The notes beneath the pieces were generated by a model. That model saw nothing but the letters and a program-made list of their open reading frames with translations. It was not told the DNA's origin and made no database searches. From assembly GCA_038496675.1 (NCBI GenBank), contig CM076663.1, positions 17,827,290 to 17,891,289 on the forward strand: a stretch of DNA of 64,000 bases, in the 5' to 3' direction. The position numbers were made by a program, and so were the translations under genes. This document shows, piece by piece, positions 48,495-62,804 of this stretch. Position 1 is the stretch's first letter. Every line of letters begins with the position of its first letter. This DNA comes from Rachycentron canadum (Eukaryota > Chordata > Actinopteri > Carangiformes > Rachycentridae).

Positions 48495-50367
48495 CCTGTC
48501 AATCATAGATAAAGAAAACAGGAGGTCAGCAACAATTAGGCAGAGAGGAGGATGAACTCTGGCGACAAATGAGAAGAGAAAACAGGTTGGTCAGCAAACG
48601 CCAGCTTGTCACTGGAGCCACACGGCAACAGATATAAGGAAACAGAGAGTATTTTTCCAGACTAAGGACATTTGACTCCTCAGCTTCAGTGCTGCAACAT
48701 AGAGAATTTGTTTGTTCCAATTAAATTGCCAAGCAAACAATGTATAAAAGTGTTTCATACAAGAAACTGACAAATTGACAACATGTCCATTCCCACAATG
48801 ACTTTCTGCCTCTTTTTAATGAAATTAAAATGAGCCCTGTCACAGTATTGTGGCCCAGTCCCCTTGACACGAGATGTTATGCAACTCAGCAACTGTTTAA
48901 ACTGCTGCGTTACATTTGCAAAACATTAAATAATCCCAAACGCACCCCTGTTACGTCAAGCGCTAGCCCACTGATCACATTTATGGGTTTATCTGGCCAG
49001 CTGTGTGTTTGTGTGTCAAATCAGCAGTGTGGCATGAGTGTGTATGCATGTGTGTGTGTCCAGATCTCCTAATCTTCATCTTGGCTCAAACTGCCTGACG
49101 AAACACGATTTTGGTGATGCAACAATGTACTGCAAGAGTAGGAAACCAATTTTTTTTTTTCATTTTACCTTAAATTCCATTAATTCACTCATTACTAATG
49201 ATGCCATTAATCCATTTTTAATGGGATTTTCAGAGGATAATTATCAGATTGTAATATATGACAATGTTTTTAAAGGAAAAGTTAGACATTTTGGGAAATA
49301 TGCTAATTAAATTTGAAGGCTTATCTGTATGATAAATATATGGCTCCACAGCACGCTGTTATCTTAGTTTGGCATCAAGACTGGGAACAGATCTGGAATG
49401 TGACAGCCTGTTCAAAGGTAACAAAATATCATCATCTCATCAACATCATAAAAACTACTAATTACTCATTTAAACCTTATTTCTCAGTAAATTAAAAAAT
49501 CCAGGTATTGTGGTCATGGTTTGATGGTTGTATGTAATTTAAGGTTATAATTAATTCATAAATTCATGATATAATCAAGTTAAGTTAAGTGAATACATTA
49601 AGTTGTTTTCAACTATATTCATTGTTAATTTTTCAGTTAAGGTGAAAATGCAGGCATGGTCCCATGGATTTTGATCTGAAGGTAGTGGATCGAAATATGC
49701 ATCAATTAACAATTTCCTTTGCCCTAAAATGTACAGCTACTGCTGGAAACCTGTTTTACATATGTTTTCATTCACAGAATAACAACACATTTTACCCAGT
49801 GAAATGTTTATTTGTGAAACACCAAACTAATTAGAGCAAAAATCCAAATAGAGAACTACTAGCTACAGTTAGCAATGCTAGCTGGTAATAGTAACTAGTA
49901 ATAGTAAATGGTAGCAGTAGCTAACACTGCAAGGTTCTGGTCAAGTCAGACCAAGAAGTAGCTGTAACAGCAAAACTTCTTAACAGTGATCTGAGTAAGG
50001 ATGGTCCAACTTTTCAGTTGAAGTATTATAGTATAGTATCAAGATAATGTTTTAATTAACTAAGACAAACACTTAATCAATTAATGAATCAATTAATTAA
50101 ACTGGCCTTTAATTAACTCCAAGGGGAATGAGGGGAATGTTTAAGACCTTTCACTAAACAAGTCAAATGTATGGTTTATATATACATATTTATTTATTGT
50201 GCTCTTGATTCATAATGAATGTCGTCTTCTTATATATCCTGATACTACGCTGTTGATATGTACCGCACCAGCTTTGTGTAGAAAAGAAAAGCAAACTTGT
50301 GCTTGTTAATTTTGCTACTTTGTTCTTGACGGCTAATTAGCCTGTATTCAACCATCAAAATGTTTAC

Positions 50368-50370
<3 letters not shown>

Positions 50371-50400
<30 letters not shown>
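50371..50400. repeat. TG microsatellite
   Basis: Uninterrupted (TG)15 upstream of the hpca coding exons. Confidence 0.95.
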
Positions 50401-50404
<4 letters not shown>

Positions 50405-52844
50405 AATGGTGATTTAAATAACAGTATCACCGTGGCTTGTACACCTCCGATGAGACTTGTCTGACCTTCCCGACCTCCAGTCTCTCCTCGGTCATGCTGG
50501 GTAATTACGCCAGCAACTTTGTGGGTATATCTGCGTGTGCATATGTCTGTGTGTGTGAGGGAAAGTGAAAACAAGCACAGGCCTGTTTGTGTTTATATTA
50601 ACAGGAAGTCAGAGAGTATGTGTGATGCGTATGAGGTGGACGGTGTGGGTGTCGCAGGTGTTTATCACTGCCTGGTGAGAGCTTCACATACACACAGACA
50701 AAACCCATACGCCCAACGGTCTCTTTACTCAGCTAATAAAATTAAGCTCCTCATCCTGAAGTCATTAGAGCAAATGCTTGTACACTGACAGTAATGCTTG
50801 CAGCCTATTCCCAGGCTACTGAAGGGAGAAGTGTAGCCATCAATTATGATTTCGTCCAATCCGCTCGGGGACTGGTGAATGCTGCACACACTGAGGATTA
50901 GGAAACAATACAATGGCCCTTTTCCACCTGGAATAAAAAGCTTCTATCCAGACTGTGCCTCAGTATAATTTGCCAGGCTGCATTTCCAAATGTCATTAAA
51001 ATTTCTCTTCTTTCCCCAAAAACACAAGAAAATGTCATTTCCTAACATTCTATTTCTGTCCTGAGAAACTAACAGCACACATCTAATTTCATTTACTTGT
51101 AAAATGGGTGTTTTTTGTGAAATTTTTATTGTGATAATTGGACACATTCGCTATAAAAGTTCCTCTTAATACAGCAAAGAACTGGCTTTCAACACATCTC
51201 TCTATTTTTTAACAAGTCAAATACCACTAAGCCACCCAGCTTAGTTGGTCAGCATTAAGCCAAATACACAATCTGAGGACAAAGACAGACAACTGAGTGG
51301 TGTCTGCAGTGGTGAAAGCTAAGTATTTGTGAAATGAGTAGGTTTTGCTATACAGCAGTAATTTCTGTGTTTCAGCAGAGCAGGCTGAGTGCAGCACTGC
51401 GCCGCAGATGAGCCTTTGTGAAACACACCCATCATACACGCACTCGTGCACACACTTTTCAATACCTGCAGAAATTAATAATAGCCGCCAACGCTGTCCT
51501 ATTGTCAGGTGGAGAACACAACCGCAAAACAAACAAACAGGCTGTACCGCTCTGTGTGTGTGTGTGTCATTGTGTGGGTTGGTGAGGTTGCGGGTGTGTA
51601 AGAAGAACATGGAAGAGAAGATGAGATTTAATTGGAGAGATAAAGATGCTTTAATTACAGCAGCTAATGCTTCCTGACGACATGCAGACAGAGAGAACAG
51701 AGCAGTCCTTCACCTTAATTGGCTTGAAGCAAAAGTGAACAAAGTAAGTGGATAAAAGGGATAGTACAAAAAGTCAACCACAAAGAAAATTGCATGGAAC
51801 CACTTTTATAGTTTTATAGTTTATGCTGAATGATGATAAAAGCAGATTTAAAAAAAAATCAGAGCAAGAAACATTTCTAGATGCTGTGCATCATTGATTG
51901 AATATGTTTTGAAATATAGCTGGAAGACAACACACTGACTGTACAAGTTTGTCACCCAACCTCAGGTCAAATAACCCAAACTATCACTTTAATGATTCCT
52001 CCGAGTTTGGTTATGTAACCCACACTAAAGGTACTGCAGATAAAATAACATTTCATTTCAACAGACTGAGCTACACTGACAACTGACCAAACTCCATCCA
52101 CTGATGAAGCCCATGTGTTGTGATGTGACACCCAGCGCGATGCAGCGCAAAGCAACCATGCAAGTATCTTTGCTAGTTTCAGGCAGAAGGAGACAAGTTG
52201 TGGAAAGTGACAGACAAAAGCCTGAGTTCAGGACCTGTTATTTAAGGGTGCAGTGTCAAGAGAGTAACATGTCTGTAAACCTACTTTAGCCATGCAATCC
52301 AAGATGACGGCTAACTACCTATCGCTACATAACAACATGAAATGATCAGCCAATTAGCCTAATAAACTTGATCAAGATACAGAACTGACCAGAAGGTATG
52401 AATGAAAATAGCTGTTCAGTGCTGTAGCTACATTGACTAGATAAAGCTCCTATGGGCAGCAGCTGCCAGAGGAGGTGTTGGATAATCTCTACGGGTTCAA
52501 CAAAGCCCTTGTAGACTGACTCTCAGAAAGCGAGAGTGCAAACTGTCATTGCCGCTCTCCCTCACCCTTTTTTTTTTCTTTGACCTGGCGTTGACCTGTG
52601 AAAGCTTCCTGCATGCCTCCCTATTGGTCTATGAATCGCAGCATCGTAAAAATGCTACTGTTCTCACCAGCCGCAGTTGTTTTAATCCCACGCGGCCCCC
52701 AAAACCCAAAGCCTGGTTCCAATCCCTTCAAACTATCCCTTTATCGTTCATCCCTCCATCCTGAGCCATAAAACACTAATCCATCTCCACAGTCTAAGTG
52801 CCCAGTGCTTGTTAGTTGTTGTCCAGTCCCATCATAAGTCCACA

Positions 52845-52850
52845 AACACA

Positions 52851-52889
<39 letters not shown>
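52845..52889. repeat. CA microsatellite
   Basis: (CA)n with one TA interruption. Confidence 0.95.
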
Positions 52890-52891
<2 letters not shown>

Positions 52892-55394
52892 CAAAAACTC
52901 ACAACATTCACAGGCTCTGCCCCATGAACATCTGTTCCAGTGGTACTAAGTAGGTCATCAACCTCTGGGCTGATGATCCTTGCGCAGAGGGGCAGAGGAG
53001 GGGAGAAAGACAGAGAGAGGAGAGAGACAAAGACATGCAGACAAATGATGTAACACCACACAGAGCTAAGGTGAGAGAAAATCAGATCCAAGGACGAGAG
53101 GTGCTTCCAGCAGAAAATTATGTTATTAGGTGGTTGAAAGTCTTTTGGGAGTGTGAGGCTGCGACTCTTACAATATCTGAGTATCTGCAGGCCCCAGTTT
53201 GTACCTCTTATGTATTATCTTCACATTTTAGTGTTGGAGTGTGTGTAAGAGATCCTTTTTCTGATGAAGCACACACAGGTCCTGTTTCAAAGTTGTGCCT
53301 CACTGTCCTTGATCCAAAGAACAATGATATCAGCATAATGGGATTGCAATTTGAAATTCAGTAATAACAATACAGTTTGCTAATCACGTACTTTGTTGGT
53401 CTTAGCAGGAGCTTGATTGTGGGTTCTTCTCAGTCTCATCTCTGTGCATTAAATGGACAGACAGCGCTGGTGCAAGTGAGCACCAGTCACAGATTCACCC
53501 AAAGAGGGGAAAATTTTGCCCTCTGGTAACTTAAATGTGTTCTTATTTACATGTTGTGCCTTCTTAACCTCAACAAAAATAACTTCTTTGGGCAGCACTT
53601 TTCAAAATAAAAGCGCATAGTGCTAAAAGATTAAAGATGATGAAATAAAGAGATTTAAATGGACAAAATATAAAAGCACTGAAGTGGAAATAGGATGAAA
53701 AAACACTTAAAAACAGACCCTGTAATTATTAAACAGAATCAATTCAACAAAGACATAAAAAGCTTTAGTGGAACGTGTGTTGTTAAACTTGAATTTTCCG
53801 TGAGGGTTTATCTTCCAGTGAACAGATGTTTAGGTTTGAATGTAACATTAATAAGTGAGAGCTAAGAATCTACATGGCGCAAACTTTAAGATAAACCCCT
53901 CACAGCCTGATTCTGAATTTTTCATTTAAGCTGCCAGAAGATGATATTCTGTGCCAACATTAGAATTGGATGGGTTTTTTTTTTGTTTGTTTTTTTTTAT
54001 GGGGCCATTTTATTGCCCAGAAACCACTCGAAAGCACCTTACAGCACATCAGTGAACACTAAAAGTAATTTAACTCCTTGAGTTGCGTTTGCTTCTCCTG
54101 GAGGAGGATTTCACTGCAGATTTTACAGACTGATGAGTAAAACCCTCTCGCACGAGGCTGGAATGACTTGTCCGGGCAGCCACGTGAAATGAGGAATATT
54201 AAAAGCGTATTGACTTGCTGCAGTCAGGGAGGTACCGGCATCATCACAGCGGTAAATGACACTGACGGACCAACATCAGGTTTTTAATAAAGGGCCTGTT
54301 AAAGCACATCAGCCCAACTTTACCTGCAATAAACTGAAGGAGGCAGAAAATGGTGGCGTGCAGATTGAGATGGAGCGAGGTAAACAGGGAAAGTCAGTGA
54401 GTGAGTTAGAGAGGAGATAAGTCCAATGTCTAGTTTAACAGAGTTTTTTCCTCTCCACTGTTTAATGTGCTTATAAGACGGGAAAATGCTGCCTTCATAT
54501 CGCCTGCCAACAGCCTGGTCATTAGGGAGGAGGAGGGATGGAGCCGGGGAGAGAAAAGAATGAGAGAGGTCTGAAGAGAGGGGAAGAAAGAGACCGGTGG
54601 AGGGAGGTGTAGGGGTGGGGGGGTATTGAAATGGTATGCAGAACTAGAATAAAGCACAGGGAGCTGGTGCCATGTGCAAAAAAATGGTAGATCAAAAAAA
54701 AACCTGACAGACATCATTGATTTTTTTTTCCCTTCTCGAGTGCTTTCAGTCTCCCGTTGCGTCTTCTCAAAGCGCAGCAATCTAAGAGGCCACCTGAGAC
54801 GCCAGGGGACTTATACCATTCATCCATTTTTCTTTTCTTTCCTTTTCTCCCCCTGCTGCTCCTCACGTTTTTATCTCCCTCGCAATTTTCTGTAATTTCT
54901 GCCCAGCAATTGGCATTTCTTCTCCTGGAACTCCCATTCTGATGACCCATCACTTCTCCCTGTCGCATGCCGGAGAGAAGTGATAGCCCTGCATTGTCTG
55001 CCCTCTCTCTCAGATTGTGCCCATTTAAAATTTGCAGTTCCTATTTCTTCCTCTCTCCTCTAACTTATGATGATGGTTACAGTAACTACTCATGTTGCAG
55101 AGGCAGCACACGGCGTATTGTGCAGCGTTAAAACATAGTGATGTGGTAAATGCGGTACTGAAGTTCTGGTAAGTCACGTTTTTTAAAAACTTTCCATGCT
55201 GGTGCATTCAAGGACCATCACACTGAAAGCTCTGATGCTTTCATTTTCACCAGCAAACTTTTTCAAGCTTATCACTTAGTCCTCTGTTGTTTGTCCTCAT
55301 TAATATCATCCACTGTCTCTGTCCACCGCCACCCTGGCCAACTGGAACAACAAAATTAAATCATGGATGCAAGACAACTAAAGCAATTATTTGT

Positions 55395-55800
55395 CCATGC
55401 CAGTGATTTTTGATTAATCAATTAATCTTGGGGCAACAGGATATCAACAATGAAAACAGTGCAAAATGTTCATCATGAGTTCCTGAACGCTTCAGAAGCC
55501 TTGTTTTGTCTAGTCAAATATGAAATAATATACCGCTATAGACAAGCAAAACAAAGTTCACCACCAAGCCATGTTCTGTTTCTCTGACCAGCAAACAGCC
55601 AAAGCCTGCTGCTCTCTGCAGCCAAGCCTTGGCCGCACTGTCCTGACAGATACATTGCAATGTTGAGGAAATTCCTTCGCAGCCACAGTCAACAGTCCAA
55701 AACCCAAAATTCAGTTAAGTTTATGAAAAGCAAAGAAAAACTAGTATTTATGTTTAAATTAAAGTGACTTAAAAATAATTAGATTATCAAAGATGACTAA
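55395..55800 (+). repeat. Teleost interspersed repeat (18742 family), interrupted by an insertion
   Basis: The left part (gattaatcaattaatc, aaaatgttcatcatgagttc, ttgttttgtctagtcaa) and right part (cagtccaaaacccaaaattc, aattagattatcaaa) belong to the same repeat, but 169 bp separate them. A 6-bp duplication AGTCAA borders the insert (55512-55517 and 55687-55692). Confidence 0.6.
55518..55686. mobile_element. 169-bp insertion nested in an older repeat
   Basis: Removing this segment and one AGTCAA copy restores the repeat's normal junction (ttgttttgtctagtcaac then agtccaaaaccc). The insert has no open frame, poly(A) tail or clear terminal inverted repeats, so its class is unknown. Confidence 0.5.
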
Positions 55801-58590
55801 CCAACTGCTGTTCAGCTAAATGAAGAATTGACTAAATGCGTCATCTCTCAAACCAACTTTCTCAAACTGAGCTGTGTCCTCTGCTCCACCTGGGAGTGGA
55901 CTTTGGCCTCTCATTTAAACACCAAGCAGATGTTATTACCAAAAAGTGACCTTTTCCTGAAGAAAAACACAGTTTGTCTTTGCCTGTTCCTTCTTTTTCT
56001 GCCATCTTCAATACATCCAGATCTGAAAGGTTTTGAACAATGGGCTAAAACAATGTTCTGCAGTTGTTTTCTACATGGTTTTTAGTTCTGATTTTGTCTG
56101 CACCAACACCTGATAAAATATCTGGCTTTTAAGCTGCCAAATGTTAAATGCCGCTAAACTATGATCACAAGCTAGTTGCTAATTTTTTCTGTCACGTGAT
56201 GCTGGCAGGCAGTGTTCAATATAAAATCTATCAGGGACTTTTGCTGGAGACATTTGCGCACTTTGGAAAATAATGCTGATGAGAGCTATGTGAGTCAACA
56301 ACAGCAATTAAGTTACAGGTGGGAAAAAAATAATAATAAGGTGAAGGTACTAAAATTATTACTATTCTTTCCTTCCCAAACTGGTTCCTGCAGTTTGTTC
56401 CATTTCTTTCTCTTAGCATTAGTGAGCTCAACTTGCTCTTTTGTGTGACATGTCTACAAATGATTTATACAATTGCAATAGCAATTGAAATTGGCAGAAC
56501 TATTGTCTCCCCACAAAATTACAGCCTTGCATAGTGTACATGTCGCCTTTTTACTCGTGGGACTTTCCAGAGAAAGGCCATAGGACTGCTAACGTTCACT
56601 TGCTCCTCATTGCTTTAAAGGAAGGAATTGATTTCTCACAAATAAAACATAATAAAAGTAATGTTAACATGAATGTTACCTGTTAGCTAAATGTCACCAA
56701 TTACAAATGACATGGTATAGGGTCAGTGTCGTAGAGCTATAGTCCATATAAAGAGCACTTTTCCCATCAACCCTGTTCCTCCACCTTCTACCCCACTTGC
56801 TCCATTTTGTACCCTTAATGCCACAAGGCTGCTGATCAATGCAAATTGATTCAACTCTCAAAAGTCACATATTTCCATCTTCAGAGAGGGTGAGAAAAAA
56901 ATAGACAGCAAAGTTGAGAGGGAGAGGAGGGACAAGTGTGGAAGGATTGATGAAGACACAAAGAGTTACTGAAGGAAAAGACATTAATGGAGTGGTTTAA
57001 AAATAAGAATGAGGACTGGTCCTCGGTGTGGAGCTCTCTCTCTCCCCCGCTGCACTCAGAGCGTTTTCAGAGCATGTCCAAATTCTGATAATAACTCTTT
57101 GTCAAAGAGGGAGCACAGGGATACACACATATTCACACATGTATGCACACACACCATTTTGCAACAGCACAACATGATGTAAAATATTACTATTTTCATT
57201 TATATGACAAATGTATAAAACATACACCACTGATGACTGAGCCAAGAAGGAAAGAGGAGGATGGGATGAAGCAACATTTGAGGTCACCTAAGTGCAGACG
57301 GCTTAAAAGGCTTATGTGGTATTCACTTCAGAGGGAGGAAGAGAGACAGACAGACAGAAGGGAGAGTTGGGGTAAATCAGTCTTTTTTGATGGAAGTGTG
57401 GCGAGATAACTACTAATGGGAAAAAAAACAGAGATTATTTCAATCAAAGTGCAAAAGGATTTACTCTTTCCTATTCTCCTGAATAAGCATTCTCCACTTA
57501 TGAACACATTGAATATTGGATTATTTTCAGTGCACATGGCTTGAACATGCTCTACAAGTTAGTCTCCTGTTTGTCATTGTTTTGTCTAAAAACCATTAGA
57601 TAACAATAAAAAAACACCAATCTTTTATACACTAGAGCCCAACTGTCATCAAATGTTTTTATCTAACATAAAGATATTTAGTTGACTTATCATGTAAGGC
57701 CAAAATAAATTGTTACGTTTGCATAAAAAATTATTTCAAGGATAAAATGAAAGTATCTGTCGATTAATTTTATTTCAATCAATCATTCAGCTTTGTTACA
57801 GCTTTAATGTTATTATTACATATACTACTTACATATATTACATACAAAAAATTTGCCTCTTAAATGTTGGATGAATATTTGCACCACCTCTACCCACCAG
57901 CTGCCAACAGACGTTCAGGTACAGTAAAACTGGGAAGTCAACTTGCGCCATCTGCTGCTTGAATTTCCAGTAGTAAAATTGAAAAAATCCTACAAGAAGA
58001 CATTCTGTAACATACCACTGTATAGTACCAACATCATGCCAAGTCTCCTGCTAGAGCTCTAATATACTTCCTTCAGGCTCCACAGAACAACAGCAGCAGA
58101 CCTCCTTTCAGGAACTCTGACCTCCATCTCGGAGGAGGCCGACCTCATCCATAATACGTCCGATGGAGGGCAATGCTATTTCCATCTGGGTCACACAGAC
58201 AAGAAATAATGTCTTCCATCCAGAAGTAACAATCTCGATAAAATGCCTGAAAACTTCCAAGCAGTGTGAGTGCCGCCACGTATCCATTACCCAAGCAAGA
58301 CCATCCAGATCAATTCTGTGCTACTAAATCTGGGCCTAATTTAGGACCCTTAAGTCACACACGTAAATCTATTCTTACACACACCTCTGTGGGGAATAAG
58401 ATGCTTTGTGTTAATAGCTTTCTTGGCACTGGACACCTCATTCGTGTTCCTGTTCAACATGGAGCCATGTTTCTTTCTGGTAGCATCTGAATATAGAGAC
58501 ATCTTAAGACTCAGTTCACGTCTGTAGCCTACCACTGCTCTCCAATTATCCAAAGCACACAACTTTCTTCTTTGAATGATGTCCTTGACT

Positions 58591-58617
58591 AAAAAAAAAA
58601 AAAAAAAAAAAAAAAAA
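58591..58617. repeat. Poly-A tract (27 A)
   Basis: Uninterrupted A run. No retroposon body was recognised immediately upstream. Confidence 0.9.
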
Positions 58618-61189
58618 CATACACGTGCACAAATATGTCAGAATACAGGAATGAATGCACACAAATTCTTTACTCTTTCCTTGCAGGGTAGAAATATAAA
58701 CCATTTGATACCAGAAGAGAGAGAAGACATTCATTTATATAATATTTATATAATATTTTTCAAGACGAGGGACTTGTGGAAAGGCTCCTTGCAGCATTTC
58801 CTTATGAAATATTTACACTGGGAAGTCGGTAACATAAAATTCATTGTGTAGCCAGCACATACTTATTAAGCATTTCAATCTTGTATCTGGTACACTCCCT
58901 CTCATGTATGAGACATTTCTGCATATCAGTGCTGAATTAAACTGGACATTTGCATGTGACTATCACAAATGTACACGTGAACTCAGATATGAGTCAAAGG
59001 CAAAAGCAATATGTGTTAAAGACAAACAATTTTAATGCATTATTGGAAGCTTGACACAAAACAGTTAATGCGACCCTTTAAACGCAGTTGCACCAGGGAT
59101 TTTATGGATGCAAATGAATAAAGAGTTCACTAATACAAGGAGAGCATTCATAAAGACAACATGCTTTTATTGTTTCGGTTGTGGCAGAAAATCAAGGGTT
59201 TGCTTTGGTTCTGTGAAAACACGGAGCTGTTGCTTTGAGAAAGACTCGTGCTTGCTAGACATACGGCTCAGGTCAGCGCTGCATCTGTCAGCGCATTCAC
59301 AGCGGGGGGAGGTGGGTAGGAGGGGGGCACGGGGTGCTCGAGCTAGCTTCCCAACTGTAGCGCACCGTGTGTTTGTGTGGGAAGAGCCAGGTTCAAGGAG
59401 ACCACGAGTCGAGTGTCTGCACAGTTGGCGCATCAAAGGGAGTCGAGCTACGACATTTGCCGATTACACCATATGATGAAGACTAAGAGAGGATATGTGA
59501 GGACCAGGAGGAAGAAAAGAAAGAGAACGAAGCAGTAGAAAGATTAAACAAAACAAGGGAAACATGATGATGGATAATTACCATCCCTCTCTCTCTACCT
59601 CCCTCTGTCTCCTCTCATTACAGTGTCTCTGTAGCACTATGACCTTTAGCGACTGTGTAATTCTAGCACAAGGCCTGAGTATAATCATATATGAAAATCC
59701 ATAGTGTCTGCTGCACACTGAGCAAACTGTAGACAAGGGGCTCAGCTGCTGACAGGCCGAATCGTGGCCCTCCACCCGGACAGCCTATTATATCAGCAGC
59801 AGCCTTGCACCCACAGGGGGGAGGAAGACACAGCCACAAGTTAGCTCGTCTTGCTCCCAAAGACAACTTGACCTCAGCAGCTGAGATAGTCACAGTTCGC
59901 GAGCGAGGTTCCAGATCTTCTTGTGCACATGGATATTTTTAGATGACAACTGTACTGGTCTGACTTTTGAGATAATCTGACACATTGTCACTTAGCTACA
60001 GACAGAGGCTGATATTCACGCTCTAATATACAAATCCTTGCATTTTAGCTGTTAGACCCAAAACAAGCAAAACATGGCTGAAAATTTTCATTGTTGTTTC
60101 CTTCACTACTGGACTGAAAATATAGAGTGGTCATGTTCAGTCAACCATACTATGAACACATTCCTCTATAATCCAATCCAAACAATAATCTGAACCCTGA
60201 TACGAAGCTAGGTCCATGCTAACAGACATGCTAACGTATGGCACCCACAGAGTGCAGCTATCAGGGTAATCCTGTGGATGAAGCCAGGATTATAGGCAGA
60301 TTATTGGAGCAGCTCTCACCAATGATATGGTGTCCATGCTCATACTGTACATGAAGCAACCAAATTATGAATCTCTCTGAGTCACGGTGTGTTCATAGCT
60401 TTTTTTTTTTTATCATCTGGTGTGTTCCGTTTGATAAGAAACTATTTAACCCATTTGAATTAGCTCAACATCCACCAATGTAGATCCTGCTGTCTGTCAG
60501 TGAGTGTTTCACCAGGCAAGTAACACACTGTATGTTACAGCTACAGTGGTTGCAGTCACCAGTTAGGGGATCTACATTGTTAAAAGCTAGACCTCGGACC
60601 TTGGAAACCTTTTCTCAATAAAATCCTCACCATGAGAAGTGGAGTCCAGCATATACAGACAACTGAAAACCTAGGTTAGAGCAGCTCTGATTATTTCACA
60701 TGGAAAATTTCTGCATTTCTGTTTTTTTCCTTTGTTTCTTTGAACTCAATCAGATTTCAGAAACATTTCAATCCCAAGGGCAGTTGAATGTTGTTGCCAG
60801 ATCATTGTCTGTCAAATCTGATTAAACCACACTCACACAGTTTGAATGTTTATAGATGGGATTTTGTGTGTGGAAATTTTGATAAATAATATCTGGGAAT
60901 AGGATCAAATGATGTCACCCGCTGGTTTGAGAACTGATGAACTGCCTCCCGTTTGTAATTTGATTTGATGAATCTTGTTTTTTGTTGTTTTTTTTTTAAA
61001 CCATGGGGTGGAACTGACATGCTCTGTACTCTATCCTGATTGTCACACAGTAGTTGTATCCTAATGCATACCCTACTTTATGGTCTATTTTCCTCTAAAT
61101 GGGACCATTATTTAAAAAATGAACATCATGTTAGAGTCAGGGTTAGGTTTCTTGAGACTGAAAATCATAAACTCATTAGGAAAACATTG

Positions 61190-61345
61190 ACTGAGGTAAT
61201 AAATAAAGTAGAAGTTTGGCTATTTTCCCATAGACTTTAATACAATCTGACTTCTTGTGGTGTCGCCCCCTGATGGTCATTAGATTAAATGCAGGTTTAA
61301 GGCTCTTCAGCATTAGATTCAGTTTTTAGAACCAGAGTTTACGTC
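61190..61345 (+). mobile_element. Short teleost non-autonomous repeat copy
   Basis: Pieces cccatagactttaatacaat, gacttcttgtggtgtcgccc, cctgatggtcattagattaa, atgcaggtttaaggc and ttcagcattagattcagttt follow the order of a SINE/MITE-like element common in percomorph genomes (consensus gccccctgctggccattaga, then atgcaggtttaaggcacttc). Confidence 0.65.
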
Positions 61346-62773
61346 CACTTTTATAGACAGACTATGGATACAATGTTTCTTCCATTTAGTCCTGAATATA
61401 TTAGACACAAATACTGACATCCATAACCATGTTTTCAGGGGCTTTATGTGTCTTACAAAAGTAAATTTCAGTCCAACAGTGGTTTCTGTTTTCAGAAGAA
61501 AGTGCAATTGGGGGCATTTGTTAGTTTGAGATAGTGTTTTTAGTCTAATCGTGGACCAAAATAATATTTCAAGATTCACGTTGACGCTATAATTGACATT
61601 GTGTCTGTGAATCTGATCCCTAAACAAATCTATAGGTCCACAGGTCACAAGTGCAGCTATTCCTGCTGCTGTGGTGAAGGAGAATCCTTATATAGGTCTA
61701 TCCTTAGCTGCAATCGATCTGCTGACATACAACTCCTGTCTTCCCTATCCTCTCATTTAGCCTCTCTTTTTTCTCCCCCCCCCCTCCATCCATCTTCCAT
61801 CTCCTCAAACTGTCTCCAGTGTCAGTTTGTCGTTTTTCAACAGCCCTTGATCTTTGTTAAATGCCCTGGGCCTAGCTTGGTGCTGCCTGAGCTCCCCTGG
61901 TGTTGTTGCTCTAGATCTTTCCGTCCCGCTCCTGCCAATGCAAACTGGCAACAGGGCCGCTAGAACATAGCCCTCTGGCCTTTCTCCTTGATACTAAACT
62001 AACCCAAAAGTGGGTTCAGATGCATTGCGTGCTGGGACTCATGAGAGCGGTCACGGTGTCCTGGTTTCACTGCCTGGACAAGACACCAGAGGAGTAATTT
62101 AGAGGCTGAGAGCAGTCAGTCTCCAACACCTGGCATATTAGCACTTAGGGTTAATAAAGTTCTAGCTTTTACGTCCTTTAACAACAACAGCAATGCTATG
62201 ATTCAAAAAGTTAATTGCAGTACAAGCCTGTGTGCATCAGGAGAGAAATCATATTCTTTGAATGCCAGCAGCTCCGACAGTTTGAAGTTTGAGGCTGCAT
62301 CTCCAATGTACATGATATTGTAAGGGAAGGTTAAACAGGACACTGAATCAAACCTCTCTTCTTTCAACCTGCCAGCAGTATCACGTTGCCTGGGAAGTGA
62401 ATTGTCCCATATGCACTGAGTTTTTAAAGGGTTACTGTGCCGTTTTTTTAAGCTCTCAAAGGGCTCTAAAAAAAGGCAACATCCCCTACTGAGAGGCCTC
62501 CAGGGTGAAGGGCTTTCGAGGCACCAAAGTGTATTTTAGCTCATGTCCCAGAGCAGCATGCTGCACCGGCACAGCGGCAAGAGCCCCAAAGACACTCTCA
62601 CAGCCACGTGCACCCATCTGCACACAGTCACAAAAACACACACCACAGGAGGAACACACACTTCCTAAGATGAAGATGTTAATTATTCTCCCAGCATCAA
62701 CTTCCTTCCTTTGTTGCTGGAGGCAATTATTCCCTTATTCAGGTCAAGGATTCTTCTGTGATGAGAAATGTGT

Positions 62774-62776
<3 letters not shown>

Positions 62777-62804
<28 letters not shown>
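62777..62804. repeat. Poly-A tract (28 A)
   Basis: Uninterrupted A run followed by gacagacagc. No element is identified. Confidence 0.9.

Noticed and set aside
54430..54780. 116-codon minus-strand open frame
   Set aside because: Low-complexity pyrimidine/purine sequence gives Pro/Ser/Lys runs; no splice or family support.
59108..59476. 122-codon plus-strand open frame
   Set aside because: Spans the CpG-richer patch with no protein features; more likely untranslated or promoter sequence.
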